Shown: positions 27,045 to 35,638, numbered from the stretch's first letter. The stretch: 64,000 nucleotides of DNA from Leptolyngbya boryana PCC 6306 (GCF_000353285.1 NZ_KB731325.1:200381-264380), one strand, 5' to 3'. The notes: generated from the sequence alone by a model not told the origin. Translations and numbers: made by a program.

Positions 27045-28619
27045 GTAACTACTCAGGTTAAAAGATCGTAAGGAATTGTAGGCAAGTACGCAAATAACAG
27101 TAAGGTTCAAACTATTCAAAGTTGTCGTGAGGGCATCCTCTTGAGCGACCCTACTCCTAAAAATCTGGCAATGAGTCGCGACGAAATCCGAGCGATCTAT
27201 GCCCAAGGCGAAGATGCAGTCATTGCTCTGGTTGAGGGGTTATTGCAACGGATTGCTGGACTAGAAGAACGGATAGAAGCTTTGGAGAATCAACATGCGA
27301 AAAATAGCCGCAATAGTAGTAAACCACCATCGGGAGATGGGTTTGCGCCGAAACCGAGAAGCCAACGGCGCAAAAGTGAGCGCTCCAGTGGGGGGCAAAG
27401 CGGGCATCCAGGAGCGACCTTAGAGTGGTCAGAAGAGGTAGATGCTGTGATGGTTCACCCGGTTGAGACTTGTGAAGTTTGTGGCATCTCGTTGAGAGCA
27501 GTCGAAGTGGAATCGTGGGAGAGTCGCCAAGTGCAAGACCTAGCCCCGATTCAACTCAGCGTTACTGAGCATCGAGCCGAAGTCAAGTGCTGTCCAGGAT
27601 GTCAAACCCTGAATCGAGGAGCGTTTCCGGTCGGGGTGAATAGCGTGGTGCAGTATGGCGCCAGCTTAAAAAGCCTGATGGTGTATTTTCTGGACTATCA
27701 GTTGTTGGCATCTGCACGGGTGGCAGAACTGTTTGCGGATATCTTCGGCTGTTTGCTGTCCGAAGCGACGCTGTATACCAGTCGAGAACGATGTTTTGAG
27801 ACATTAGAGCCGATTGAGGATTGGATTTTCGAGCAAGTAGCGCTTGCGGAGGTGATCCATTGTGACGAAACTGGAATGCGAGTCAAGGGTGGATTGTGGT
27901 GGCTGCATGTTGCCAGTACCGATGGCTTTACCTTCTACTTTGTTCATACCAAGCGGGGTAGAGCAGCCCTTGAGGCGATGGCACTGCTGCCTAACTTTGA
28001 GGGCGTGAGTGTGCATGATGGCTGGAAAAGCTATGCCCAGTATGAGTGTGACCATGCCTTATGCAATGCCCATCATTTGCGAGAACTCGAATTTATCCGA
28101 GAACGCTATGCTCAGACTTGGGCAGAAGAGATGAGCATTTTGCTGTGCGATCTCAAACAGCAAGTCGATGACGCAAAAATGCAGGGACACTCCACGCTCA
28201 GTCGCGACCTCGTGCAGTGGTTTGAAGAACGCTATGTGCTGCTGATTGAGGCGGGATTGTCTCTCAATCGCATCAATGACCCGCCGCTTGATGACGCAAA
28301 ATCGCGAGGACGACCCAAAAATCGCCCGCAAAGAACTTACTCGACCGCTTACAGCAGCACCAAGCGCAGGTGTTAGCATTTATGCTGGACTTCCGCGTTC
28401 CCTTTGATAACAATCAAGCCGAGCGCGACCTTCGCATGATGAAATTGAAGCAAAAGATATCGGGTGGATTTCGCTCCGTTGAGGGCGCACAGATGTTTGG
28501 GCGGATTCGCGGCTATATCTCCACGCTCAAAAAGCAAGGGTTGAATGTCCTCGAAGCACTCAAGCAAGTTTTCTTGGGCAACCCGACAATGCCAACGGTG
28601 CTTCAGCCTGAGTAGTTAC
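27045..28619 (+). mobile_element. IS66-family element inserted in the IS4-like element
   Basis: Inverted repeats GTAACTACTCAGG (27045-27057) and CCTGAGTAGTTAC (28607-28619) are flanked by an 8-bp direct repeat AGAGTATC (27037-27044 and 28620-28627). An 8-bp duplication is the rule for IS66. Length 1575 bp, with a single tnpC-type gene; no tnpA or tnpB accessory genes. Confidence 0.92.
27141..28615 (+). pseudogene. IS66-family transposase (TnpC type), frameshifted
   Basis: N-terminal coiled coil (LLQRIAGLEERIEALE), then KNSRNSSKPPSGDGF, a zinc-finger region (CEVCGISLRAVE...CCPGCQ) and the DDE core, with VIHCDETGMRVKG (first D), VHDGWKSYAQYECDHALCNAHHLREL (second D) and [21 protein letters not shown] (E). 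The frame breaks at about 28322-28330 in CGCCCGCAAAG. Restoring one C gives [20 protein letters not shown] and joins both parts. The stop codon (28613-28615) lies within the right inverted repeat. The single frameshift probably inactivates it. Confidence 0.88.
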
Positions 28620-28627
28620 AGAGTATC
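28620..28627. repeat. 8-bp target duplication of the IS66 element, right copy
   Basis: AGAGTATC, identical to 27037-27044. Confidence 0.9.
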
Positions 28628-28759
28628 TATGAACTCACTCATCTTTTGATCAAGGTTGAACAGGATGCTACGGAGATGATCGAAGCCATAACGAAAGATG
28701 CTTTTGGCTCTGCGACCATGCTTTTTCAGCTTCAGGGGATTGAGTTGATGCAACCACTC

Positions 28760-29695
28760 TCAGACTAAGATCGCCCAGCACAAGGCTAATGAAAGGAGTG
28801 CTAATAGCTTGCTCAAGCGCTTGGGGTCAGTCAGGTGAGTCGATTCCAAGCAGAAGCCACGGGTCTTGAAAATGCCGAATAGGGTTTCAATGCCCCATCG
28901 CTTGGCGTAATCGGCAATCGCAGACTTCGGAGCGCTTTGGGTAGCGACCACGAGCAATTCGCCATTCTCTAATCGGGTTGCCGCAATGTAAACCCAATGC
29001 CCCCATAAACGGCGTTTGTGCCGCAGCACCTTCGTTTGACCGACTTGCAAATCCGCAAAGAGAACCCGAACTTTGCGACTGGTCTGCCCATCGCTCAGTT
29101 TGTGATTCTCACGAATCCGAATCCGAAAGGGCGTGAGCGGGTCTTGCAACAGGTAGCCAAACCAAGCTTTGCCGACAAACTCCCGGTCTGCAGTAAGACA
29201 AGCAATGTCGCGATCTCCAAAGCGTTCAAGAAACTGGTTGAATAACTCCATCTGTTCTGTACTGTTAGAATTGCCTCGCTTATCGAGTAGACACCACACC
29301 AGTGGAAACGCAACCCCATCCTGCACCACACCCAACATCAGGATATTGAACACACAATCGCCAAACTGCCAATCGGTACGGTCAATCGATAGCACCCAAG
29401 GTTCAGGAATTGCCATCAGGGTGACAATGGCTTGGGCAATCTCTGCATAATCCATCTCGTAATCTCGGAAAAATCGTTGCAGTCGCTTGTAATGTGAATC
29501 GGTTTGAGCTTTGCCATTGAACGCCGTTGCCAGTTCGCTAAAGTTAACGGTCTTCACCCGAAACAAGGCAATCAAGAAAGCAGCAACAAAGCTCAATCTT
29601 GCGCCATGCCAAGCGAGATGCGGTCGCAATTTCTCTTGAAGTCGAGTAACCTGATTCATAGGGGTTTTGTGGTTTAAGAATGTGGTAATTCTCAT
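28760..29695 (-). pseudogene. IS4-family transposase with premature TGA, 3' end split by IS66
   Basis: DDE transposase of the IS4 type: WVLSIDRTDWQFGDCVFNIL (first D), CLTADREFVGKAWF (second D) and YAKRWGIETLFGIFKTRGFCLESTHLTD with the catalytic E of the YREK-like signature. The frame stops at TGA 28760-28762 after LALCWAILV, where relatives have G-E-W; GGA to TGA explains it. The same frame continues EWLHQLNPLKLKKHGRRAKS to the IS66 insertion. With IS66 and one duplication removed it reaches the TAG inside the left inverted repeat at 27015-27017, restoring about 365 residues. There are two independent lesions, so the gene is inactive. Confidence 0.85.
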
Positions 29696-29742
29696 GAAAC
29701 CCCTTCCTATGAATTATTTGCAAGCTTTTGTCCTGTACTTAG

Positions 29743-29751
29743 AGCAAACAT
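29743..29751. repeat. 9-bp target duplication of the IS4-like element, right copy
   Basis: AGCAAACAT, identical to 27006-27014. Confidence 0.9.
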
Positions 29752-30032
29752 ACTAAAGACTGCACCAGAACAATCTATGCAATTGAGAGCAACAGCGGAT
29801 AACGGCGAAGTCGTTGACAGCGCGATCGGACAGGGAACTGTGAGAGCTTGGAGAAGCATTTACTAAGCAATTTCATCTCACTCTGTCTGGTTAGAGAATG
29901 TGCTGAGTGATTCAACACGCCAAAGTATTTAATACGATTAGCGTAACCGTCTCTTGAATTTTGCGATGCTCTTTCATCTCGCTTTTTCAGCGATTTTCAG
30001 TTCAATCATCGCTCTAATCATGACTCGATGCG

Positions 30033-30836
30033 CTACAGTTTTTGCTTAAATTGCAGTCGATCGAGTCTCAGTTGGTGTTGGATGTTGAACAATGATCGAA
30101 AGCCTAGCAATACAATTCCAATCGTCGCTAGTCCAGTTGCGGCTGCGATCGCAAAAATCAGCACGATTTGATAACGGACTGCATCGGTTGGACTTGCTCC
30201 CGCGATGATTTGTCCCGTCATCATTCCAGGTAAGCTTACCGTTCCCATGACCATCATTTGATTGATGGTTGGAATCATCCCCGTTCTCACCGCTTCTCGA
30301 ATGGTTCCCTGTGCAGCTTCCCAACGGGTCGCGCCCAGTGCTAGCAATGATTCGATTTGGTCTCGTCGCACCGTCAAATCTTCGGTAAAGCGATCGAGTG
30401 CTAGGGATGTTCCTGTCAGTGCATTGCCTAAAATCATCCCAAGCATCGGAATAATATATTGCGGATTGTACCAAGGCTCAACGCGAATGATTCCGCTCAC
30501 GATTGCTCCCAGCATCAGTGCAGAAGAAGTAAATATCGAAACAAAGCTATTCCAATACATTCCTTGGTAGCGGCGTTTTGTTCGATCAATCGCGGATTGC
30601 CCTGCTAGAAGCGTCATAATCAGCGCTACAGATAGCACCGACCAAGATGATTGTAGTGCAAAAATCCATTTCAATACATAGCCAATCAGTAAAAGTTGAA
30701 CTGTCATCCGAATGGAGCCAATCCATAATTGTTTCTCCAAGCCAAGTTGTAAGACGATCGAGAGGATGAGGTTGATCAAAATCAGCATTGCTGCTAGTGC
30801 AAGCTGTCCATCACTAATCAGAACATAATTTGTCAT
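30033..30836 (-). CDS. fetB: FetB-like iron efflux ABC permease
   Basis: A 267-residue membrane protein of the UPF0014/FetB family: about seven hydrophobic helices, including LALAAMLILINLILSIVLQL and MTVQLLLIGYVLKWIF. The conserved blocks are MLGMILGNALTGTSLALDR, IESLLALGATRWEA and INQMMVMGTVSLPGMMTGQIIAGASP. In E. coli FetAB lowers free cellular iron under oxidative stress. Its GTG/ATG region overlaps the end of the ATPase gene by 4 bp (ATGA), so both are translated together. It lies beside siderophore uptake genes, fitting a role in iron balance; metal specificity is inferred from the family only. Confidence 0.88.
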   Translation of the reverse strand: MTNYVLISDGQLALAAMLILINLILSIVLQLGLEKQLWIGSIRMTVQLLLIGYVLKWIFALQSSWSVLSVALIMTLLAGQSAIDRTKRRYQGMYWNSFVSIFTSSALMLGAIVSGIIRVEPWYNPQYIIPMLGMILGNALTGTSLALDRFTEDLTVRRDQIESLLALGATRWEAAQGTIREAVRTGMIPTINQMMVMGTVSLPGMMTGQIIAGASPTDAVRYQIVLIFAIAAATGLATIGIVLLGFRSLFNIQHQLRLDRLQFKQKL

Positions 30837-31480
30837 GGCCGTTTGAGGGTTAATCGTTGATCGGTCATTCGCTCTAATTGTTCTGGATTATGGCTTGTCC
30901 AGAAATACGATCGCACTGGGTTTTCCTGCTGCCAGAGGCGCACAAGAGCTTCAAATCGCTGCTCGGTCTGAGCATCGAGTGAGGCAGTTGGCTCATCGAA
31001 GAGCATAACAGTTGGAGAACAAAGTAAGGCTCGTAGGAATGCAGCGATTTGACCTTCTCCACCAGAAAGAGCATGAGTTGGATGATCGAGAAAGTCAGGC
31101 GATCGTCCCAGAATTGATAGATATTCTAGAATTCGTGGTCTTTGATCGCGGTAACGATCCGGCGAACGACGAACCGCCATTCTGTAGATCGCTTGTAAGT
31201 TCTGTTCAACAGTTCCTTCGAGCAGTGCAGGGCGTTGATGTAAGTATAGAACTTGAGTTCGGTAATGGGGAATGAACCAATCAGAAAGGGATTTTCCTTG
31301 AAGAGCGATCGTTCCAGATTGAACCGGGTCGAGTGCTGCGATCGCTCTCAATAGTAATGTTTTTCCGGCTCCGGCTTCTCCAGCGATCGCACATCGTTCT
31401 CCCGGATACAACTCAAAGTTGATCTGCTTCCAAACCCAACGTCCTTGAATCTGCCGCCCTAGATCCTGAATAACTAACAT
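30833..31480 (-). CDS. fetA: FetA-like ABC transporter ATPase
   Basis: ATP-binding subunit partnering the downstream permease. Walker A is GEAGAGKT, Q-loop LYLHQRP, signature LSGGEGQ (a variant of LSGGQ), Walker B VMLFDEPTASLD and the H-loop TSH. The start was set at the ATG at 31478-31480 (MLVIQDLGRQI) because AGGA lies at a good distance upstream; an ATG at 31516 would add 12 residues. The short length (about 215) and HQRPALLEGTVEQNL match FetA/YbbL. It is not a FecE/FhuC-type ATPase, so it probably does not energise the FecCD permeases nearby. Confidence 0.85.
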   Translation of the reverse strand: MLVIQDLGRQIQGRWVWKQINFELYPGERCAIAGEAGAGKTLLLRAIAALDPVQSGTIALQGKSLSDWFIPHYRTQVLYLHQRPALLEGTVEQNLQAIYRMAVRRSPDRYRDQRPRILEYLSILGRSPDFLDHPTHALSGGEGQIAAFLRALLCSPTVMLFDEPTASLDAQTEQRFEALVRLWQQENPVRSYFWTSHNPEQLERMTDQRLTLKRP

Positions 31481-31516
31481 ACTGATTCCTATCGGTACAG
31501 CAGAATCAATATACAA

Positions 31517-31744
31517 AATCTTAAACTCAAAGTGAAAGTTATGTGAGTTTCTTTACTCCAGCGAATATTCTATTCTTCACTAATCTAAATAATAACTCTA
31601 ACCCAGGGCGAGGTCGTCAATTTGAGGCGGGGTGAAAGCAGATTTCAACGATCGCCCCATGCCTGATCGATTCAAACTGCCCTTGTTTTTTGCACACAAA
31701 CAGGTACAATTAGGACTAATTTGCGTTAAGAGTCTTCTCTTACG
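31517..31744. promoter_or_regulatory. Divergent promoter region between fetAB and the FecCD permeases
   Basis: This AT-rich 228-bp region separates two oppositely transcribed iron operons. A palindrome GAATATTC lies at 31563-31570 with AT-rich flanks. A Fur-type operator is plausible here, but no convincing full Fur box was recognised. Confidence 0.4.
31683..31710 (+). promoter_or_regulatory. Candidate sigma-70 promoter for the FecCD permease genes
   Basis: TTGTTT (31683-31688), 16-bp spacer, TACAAT (31705-31710), 34 bp upstream of the start codon. Confidence 0.45.
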
Positions 31745-32764
31745 ATGACTTCTACTCTCCCTAAAGTTTATAAACCTCTCATTCCTCCTGTGTTGGGACT
31801 CGGTTTAGGCACGCTCATCTTGCTAATTATTCTGATTCACAGTGTCACCCTTGGTGCAAGAGATATTCCATTGCCAACAATTCTGGCATCGTTTACGACC
31901 TTTGATAACTCGTTTGATCATTTAGTAATTCAAACCGTTAGATTGCCACGATCACTGATTGCTCTCTCCGTCGGTGCTGCTCTTGCAGTCTCAGGTGCAT
32001 TAATGCAAGGTTTAACTCGCAATCCACTCGCTGAAACCGGAATTTTAGGAATTGAAGCAGGCGGTGCTTTAGCGGTTGTCATTAGCTTATTTCTGTTTGG
32101 CAGTTCCTCGTTAACGATTTATGCAGGAGTAGCATTTTTAGGAGCCGCGATCGCAGCAATCCTTGTTTACTTTCTCGGCACATTGGGTCGAGGTGGCGCA
32201 ACTCCGTTAAATCTGACAGTTGCAGGAGCCGCAATGTCTGCCTTGATTGCTTCAATCACGACTGCCATTCTGATTGTGAGCCAGCGCACGCTTGAGGAAA
32301 TTCGCTTTTGGTTAGCAGGATCATTAGCAGGACGGGATTTTGATTTATTCTTGCAAGTTCTACCATTTTTGAGTGCTGGATTGGTGCTTGCATTCCTGCT
32401 CAGTCGGCAAATCACAACAATTAGTTTAGGTGAGGAAGTTGCAACAAGTTTGGGACAGCAAACCCTTTGGGTGAAGTTTCTAACTGCTACGAGCGTTGTT
32501 CTATTAGCAGGAAGTTCGGTCGCGATCGCAGGACCGATCGGCTTTATCGGCTTAGTTGTCCCCCATATGGTCAAATTTTTCATCAAGACCGACTATCGCT
32601 GGATTTTGCCCTATTCAGCCATCCTTGGAGCAATTCTATTGTTAGTGTCTGATATTGCGGCACGAGTGTTATTAAAGCCTCAAGAACTTCCCGTTGGCGT
32701 AATGACTGCGATCGTCGGTGCGCCGTTCTTTGTCTATCTTGCAAAATCGAAGGTGAAAAAATGA
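31745..32764 (+). CDS. FecCD-family ferric-siderophore ABC permease (first subunit)
   Basis: A 339-residue inner-membrane permease with about nine to ten helices. Family blocks: VIQTVRLPRSLIALSVGAAL, SGALMQGLTRNPLAETGILG, RFWLAGSLAGRDFDL, SLGEEVATSLGQQ and AGPIGFIGLVVPHMVKFF, the last being the coupling-helix region that contacts the ATPase. It ends with ATGA overlapping the next permease, implying a heterodimer made in equal amounts. Together with the lipoprotein at 35750 it should import ferric siderophore across the inner membrane. No ATPase of the matching family lies next to it, which is unusual. Confidence 0.93.
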   Translation: MTSTLPKVYKPLIPPVLGLGLGTLILLIILIHSVTLGARDIPLPTILASFTTFDNSFDHLVIQTVRLPRSLIALSVGAALAVSGALMQGLTRNPLAETGILGIEAGGALAVVISLFLFGSSSLTIYAGVAFLGAAIAAILVYFLGTLGRGGATPLNLTVAGAAMSALIASITTAILIVSQRTLEEIRFWLAGSLAGRDFDLFLQVLPFLSAGLVLAFLLSRQITTISLGEEVATSLGQQTLWVKFLTATSVVLLAGSSVAIAGPIGFIGLVVPHMVKFFIKTDYRWILPYSAILGAILLLVSDIAARVLLKPQELPVGVMTAIVGAPFFVYLAKSKVKK

Positions 32765-33792
32765 GCGATTGGCGTTCTCCTGTACTTTCTTTTCGGCTTG
32801 ATCGACGAGTGCCTGCGATCGCGCTTTTGCTACTCGGAATTGGGTTTGCAGCAATTGTTTTCAATGTTGGACGAGGAGAATATCCGATTGCAGTATTCGA
32901 CATCATCAGAACCTTGTTTGGGATTGATACAGGCAACCCGGATCATGCGTTCGTGATCCAAACGTTACGCTTACCTCGGACTTTAGTTGCATTCATGGTT
33001 GGGGCTGCACTCTCCCTATCAGGTACTATCTTTCAAGGCTTAACTCGCAATCCACTCGCTGACCCTAGCATCATTGGGATCAACACTGGAGCAAGTCTTG
33101 CAGCGGTCTCGGTGATTGTTTTGTTCCCAAACGCGCCTGTTTATGTAGTTCCGTTTTCTGCGTTTGCAGGTGCAGCATTAATGGCGATGTTAATCTATGG
33201 ATTAGCCTGGCATGGGGGAAGCTCACCGACTCTGTTGATTTTGATGGGGATTGGACTCTCTGCGATCGCGAGTGCGTTTACCAGTCTGCTGATTACCTTT
33301 GGCTCAATTTACGATGTCAGTCAAGCTTTGGTCTGGTTAGCAGGGAGTGTTTACGGTCGCACTTGGGAACAATTTTTTTCATTTCTTCCCTGGTTGATTG
33401 TCCTTGTACCTGCTGCATTCGGGTTAGCAAGACATCTCAATGTGCTGAATTTAGGGGAAGACATCGCGAAGGGATTAGGCAGTCGAGTCGAATGGCAGCG
33501 AGGATTGCTAGCCATGGTTGCAGTCGGATTAGCGGGGGCATCCGTTGCAACTGCGGGAACGATCGGTTTTGTTGGGCTGATTGCGCCCCATCTGGGACGG
33601 CAGATTGTGGGCAATCGTCATGAAGAATTACTGCCGATCTCTGCACTTATTGGAGGGGTGTTAGTGGTAATGGCTGATTTTGTGGGGAGAACAGTTTTTG
33701 CACCAATCGAGCTTCCTTGTGGAGTCGTGACAGCGGGGATCGGAGCGCCGTTCTTTCTCTACTTACTGGTTCATCAACGGCAAACTGCGTAG
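32761..33792 (+). CDS. FecCD-family ferric-siderophore ABC permease (second subunit)
   Basis: A 343-residue paralogue of the preceding permease: VIQTLRLPRTLVAFMVGAAL, GTIFQGLTRNPLADPSIIGI, LVWLAGSVYGRTWEQ, NLGEDIAKGLGSR and AGTIGFVGLIAPHLGRQIVG. The start ATG overlaps the upstream stop (ATGA). In most fec/fhu operons an ATPase gene would follow; here a short orphan gene follows on the opposite strand. Confidence 0.93.
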   Translation: MSDWRSPVLSFRLDRRVPAIALLLLGIGFAAIVFNVGRGEYPIAVFDIIRTLFGIDTGNPDHAFVIQTLRLPRTLVAFMVGAALSLSGTIFQGLTRNPLADPSIIGINTGASLAAVSVIVLFPNAPVYVVPFSAFAGAALMAMLIYGLAWHGGSSPTLLILMGIGLSAIASAFTSLLITFGSIYDVSQALVWLAGSVYGRTWEQFFSFLPWLIVLVPAAFGLARHLNVLNLGEDIAKGLGSRVEWQRGLLAMVAVGLAGASVATAGTIGFVGLIAPHLGRQIVGNRHEELLPISALIGGVLVVMADFVGRTVFAPIELPCGVVTAGIGAPFFLYLLVHQRQTA

Positions 33793-33884
33793 CGATACTT
33801 TACTCTGCATCATCTTGATTGGAATTTGCAGCTAAAGTGTATATCTATCGAGTGCTAGACAATCGAATTGTGCGATCGCAGAAG

Positions 33885-34169
33885 TTACTCCTCATCTTCT
33901 TTCTCCGGTGAGAAGGTGAGAATGGAAGGAATACAGGCGAGTATTGTAGATTCTAGCTGCTGCGGTTGATTTTTCCAGCTAAAGCCACCTTTGGGATGAT
34001 TGCTACACATCTGGATGAGTTGAAGTAACGCATGATCTGTGTCAGGCGACAAATCACCGAGTAAATAAATGCGTTTTTCTGGATTCGCTAAGGCAACACA
34101 ACCATATATTTTCTCAAGAAGAGATCTCAAATAGGCTCTACAGAATTGGCAATTACTACTGCTCATCAA
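33885..34169 (-). CDS. Small protein of unknown function
   Basis: A 94-residue protein with an N-terminal CQFCRAY motif that could bind metal. Then come YGCVALANPEKRIYLLGDLS and a central MCSNHPKGGFSWKNQP, ending in an acidic tail EKEDEE. No membrane segment or signal. I do not recognise the family. The frame is plausible because the composition is protein-like and no other gene occupies the region. Convergent to the permease genes. Confidence 0.5.
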   Translation of the reverse strand: MMSSSNCQFCRAYLRSLLEKIYGCVALANPEKRIYLLGDLSPDTDHALLQLIQMCSNHPKGGFSWKNQPQQLESTILACIPSILTFSPEKEDEE

Positions 34170-34493
34170 ACCATCTTATTCCTTTAGAGCTGATATTCAA
34201 ACTCATCTTGATTCAAAACAAAAGATGCCGAACAGTCTAAAGGCGAAGCTTTTCGACTATGCGGCATCCTTGTGATTAAACGCATCTATGATCAAGCGTA
34301 CCTAAGCTCCCATAAAATTAGTGATAAAGGTTCTCATTAAGCGTATAGTAATAGACGAGTGTTGAGCAAGCCTGTGAAGTGGCTGATCAACGAGGCTCAT
34401 CTCTTGGCTTAAGAGAATGTTGCCAGATTAGAAAGATAGGGAGGTCAAGAGAAATATGACATAACACCTGACAATGTGTTTGCAGGAAGCAAA
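34170..34493. other. Intergenic region with one long imperfect hairpin
   Basis: 324 bp without a gene. The only structure seen is an interrupted stem at 34224-34268: outer arms GATGCC/GGCATC, inner arms AGTC/GACT and AAG/CTT around a small loop. No T-run follows, so it is not a standard terminator. The rest shows nothing recognisable. Confidence 0.4.
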
Positions 34494-35024
34494 CTAGTTC
34501 AATACTACTAAAGTATCTGGAGCTAGAAAATGCGCCAAGTGGTAAGCCCGTTCCTCCGTTTTGAGCAAGATTGTCTCAAGTAGATGGCGGGTGGCACGAT
34601 CGCCTAGGCTCTCCGTTTGTGATGCCAATCGACGAAGTAGCGAGATCAACGCTTGTTCGGCTGCCAAATCATTTTCAACCATTTGACGACACCGAAATTC
34701 TCCATCCGGTTCAGGTGTGAAGCAGCATAGTTCTGCAAGTTTTGCAAAGCTCGCAACTGGAACGCCACCTAATCCATTCAGTCGTTCTCCAATATCGTGA
34801 ACATGTCCCTGAACCGCTTCATAACCTTCTTCAAAAAATTGATGCAATGAATAGAATTCAGCACCCTCAACAACAAAGTGATGCTTTTGATATTGCAAAT
34901 ACAACGCTTGAAAACTTGCCAATGCAATATTCAAGCCTTCACATACAGGTTCGGTTGTCGATCGATCTAGTAAAATCACGTTATCGGCAACTTGTCCAAA
35001 GGGTCTAACTAGCATTTGCGTCAT
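34494..35024 (-). CDS. dps: Dps-family ferritin-like protein
   Basis: A 176-residue four-helix ferritin fold. [29 protein letters not shown] holds the conserved ferroxidase ligands of Dps proteins (H, then H..FFEE/D). Later helices are [17 protein letters not shown] and [26 protein letters not shown]. Dps dodecamers oxidise ferrous iron with peroxide and store it, protecting DNA. Location within the iron locus fits control by iron or oxidative stress. M4 is an alternative start. The start region is preceded by 334 bp of non-coding DNA carrying an inverted repeat. Confidence 0.92.
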   Translation of the reverse strand: MTQMLVRPFGQVADNVILLDRSTTEPVCEGLNIALASFQALYLQYQKHHFVVEGAEFYSLHQFFEEGYEAVQGHVHDIGERLNGLGGVPVASFAKLAELCCFTPEPDGEFRCRQMVENDLAAEQALISLLRRLASQTESLGDRATRHLLETILLKTEERAYHLAHFLAPDTLVVLN

Positions 35025-35358
35025 CGGTTTTCTCCCAAGAAATAGATAGCCTTGAGCATTAACATTTTTTGTCTCTAGACAACTTCTTAAGGTCTGTTAG
35101 TAACTCTTGGTATGAACGCGAGTCTAACAATTCTCTTTACAAGTCAACTGTCACCTTCATGGAAATTTAAGGTGACAGAAATACAAGTTTCTTTCATCAA
35201 TCACCCTGTAGAGTGACCCTGAATATAAAGACCATGATGATGGCGTTGTGCAGCTTTTCCTTTTATTACTTTGCCAGTTAGCCCTCACAGTAGACATTAG
35301 ATGAAAATAACTCTCATGAATCCGTTAACAAATCAACACATTACAGGTAAGAAATAAT
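35025..35358. other. Non-coding region upstream of dps
   Basis: 334 bp between dps and a small pseudogene transcribed away from it. Apart from the inverted repeat at 35149-35177 no RNA gene or operator could be identified. Confidence 0.4.
35149..35177. promoter_or_regulatory. Perfect 9-bp inverted repeat upstream of dps
   Basis: TGTCACCTT, 11-nt centre, AAGGTGACA. It lies about 125-150 bp upstream of the dps start in an otherwise AT-rich stretch. It could be an operator for a dimeric regulator; no T-run follows, so a terminator is less likely. Confidence 0.4.
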
Positions 35359-35601
35359 ATGGATATTAATGATTTATCTCAAGAGTTTGAGGAAATCGAA
35401 ATTGATGGCATCGATCGCTGGTAAATTTATTTTCGGTTGCAAGAATTAGGCATTCCCTGCCGCTGCACCGGTCATGAACCCTTGAAAATTCTAATAAAAA
35501 ATGCAAACTCAGCAACTCAAGTCTGGAGCGTAGCTAAACATATTGCAATGCACCGCCACGAACTCGTGCAGTGGCTTGAAAACTGCTGGGTATCACATTA
35601 A
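35359..35601 (+). pseudogene. Small cyanobacterial-type protein with in-frame TAA
   Basis: An ATG at 35359 opens MDINDLSQEFEEIEIDGIDRW, then TAA at 35422-35424. The same frame continues IYFRLQELGIPCRCTGHEPL and WSVAKHIAMHRHELVQWLENCW to TAA 35599-35601. The 80-codon frame reads as one coherent small protein with two cysteines (CRC); CAA to TAA would explain the stop. I believe similar short proteins occur in cyanobacteria, of unknown function, but cannot verify it. It lies 149 bp upstream of the siderophore-binding lipoprotein gene. Confidence 0.55.
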
Positions 35602-35603
35602 CT

Positions 35604-35638
35604 CAATCAGATTCAGATTGAAGCAGTCTTTGCTCATC
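35604..35638 (+). repeat. 35-bp relic similar to the transposase at the window start
   Basis: The first 24 bp equal 1359-1382 and most of the rest also matches. It directly abuts the end of the small pseudogene, suggesting a decayed insertion-sequence scar. Confidence 0.6.

Larger units (their letters stand above)
27015..29742 (-). mobile_element. IS4-family element carrying a nested IS66
   Basis: Perfect 17-bp terminal inverted repeats CTAAGTACAGGACAAAA (27015-27031) and TTTTGTCCTGTACTTAG (29726-29742) are flanked by a 9-bp direct repeat AGCAAACAT (27006-27014 and 29743-29751). The length without the internal IS66 would be about 1145 bp, a normal IS4-family size. Confidence 0.92.
26749..29866 (+). 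pseudogene. Small gene of unknown function split by nested insertion sequences
   Basis: The first part (26749-27014) begins MNSVRLLLAYSDRECTIAQ and contains RYRGLYVSRFRYYPLDAFDD and LSVKVGERVFQLENKNGLFL. It runs into the IS4-like repeat and stops there at 27018. Removing 27015-29751 (element plus one 9-bp duplication) continues the frame without error: SSEIANI then LKTAPEQSMQLRATADNGEV and GQGTVRAWRSIY, stop at 29864-29866. The restored product is about 126 residues. I do not recognise the family. The restored frame shows it was a real gene until the insertion. It sits just downstream of the TonB receptor on the same strand and may have belonged to its operon. The N-terminus might also be damaged. 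Confidence 0.7.

Noticed and set aside
30833-31480. FetA-like gene as the missing siderophore-import ATPase
   Set aside because: Its length, LSGGEGQ signature and 4-bp overlap with a FetB permease assign it to the efflux pair; it is transcribed away from the FecCD genes.
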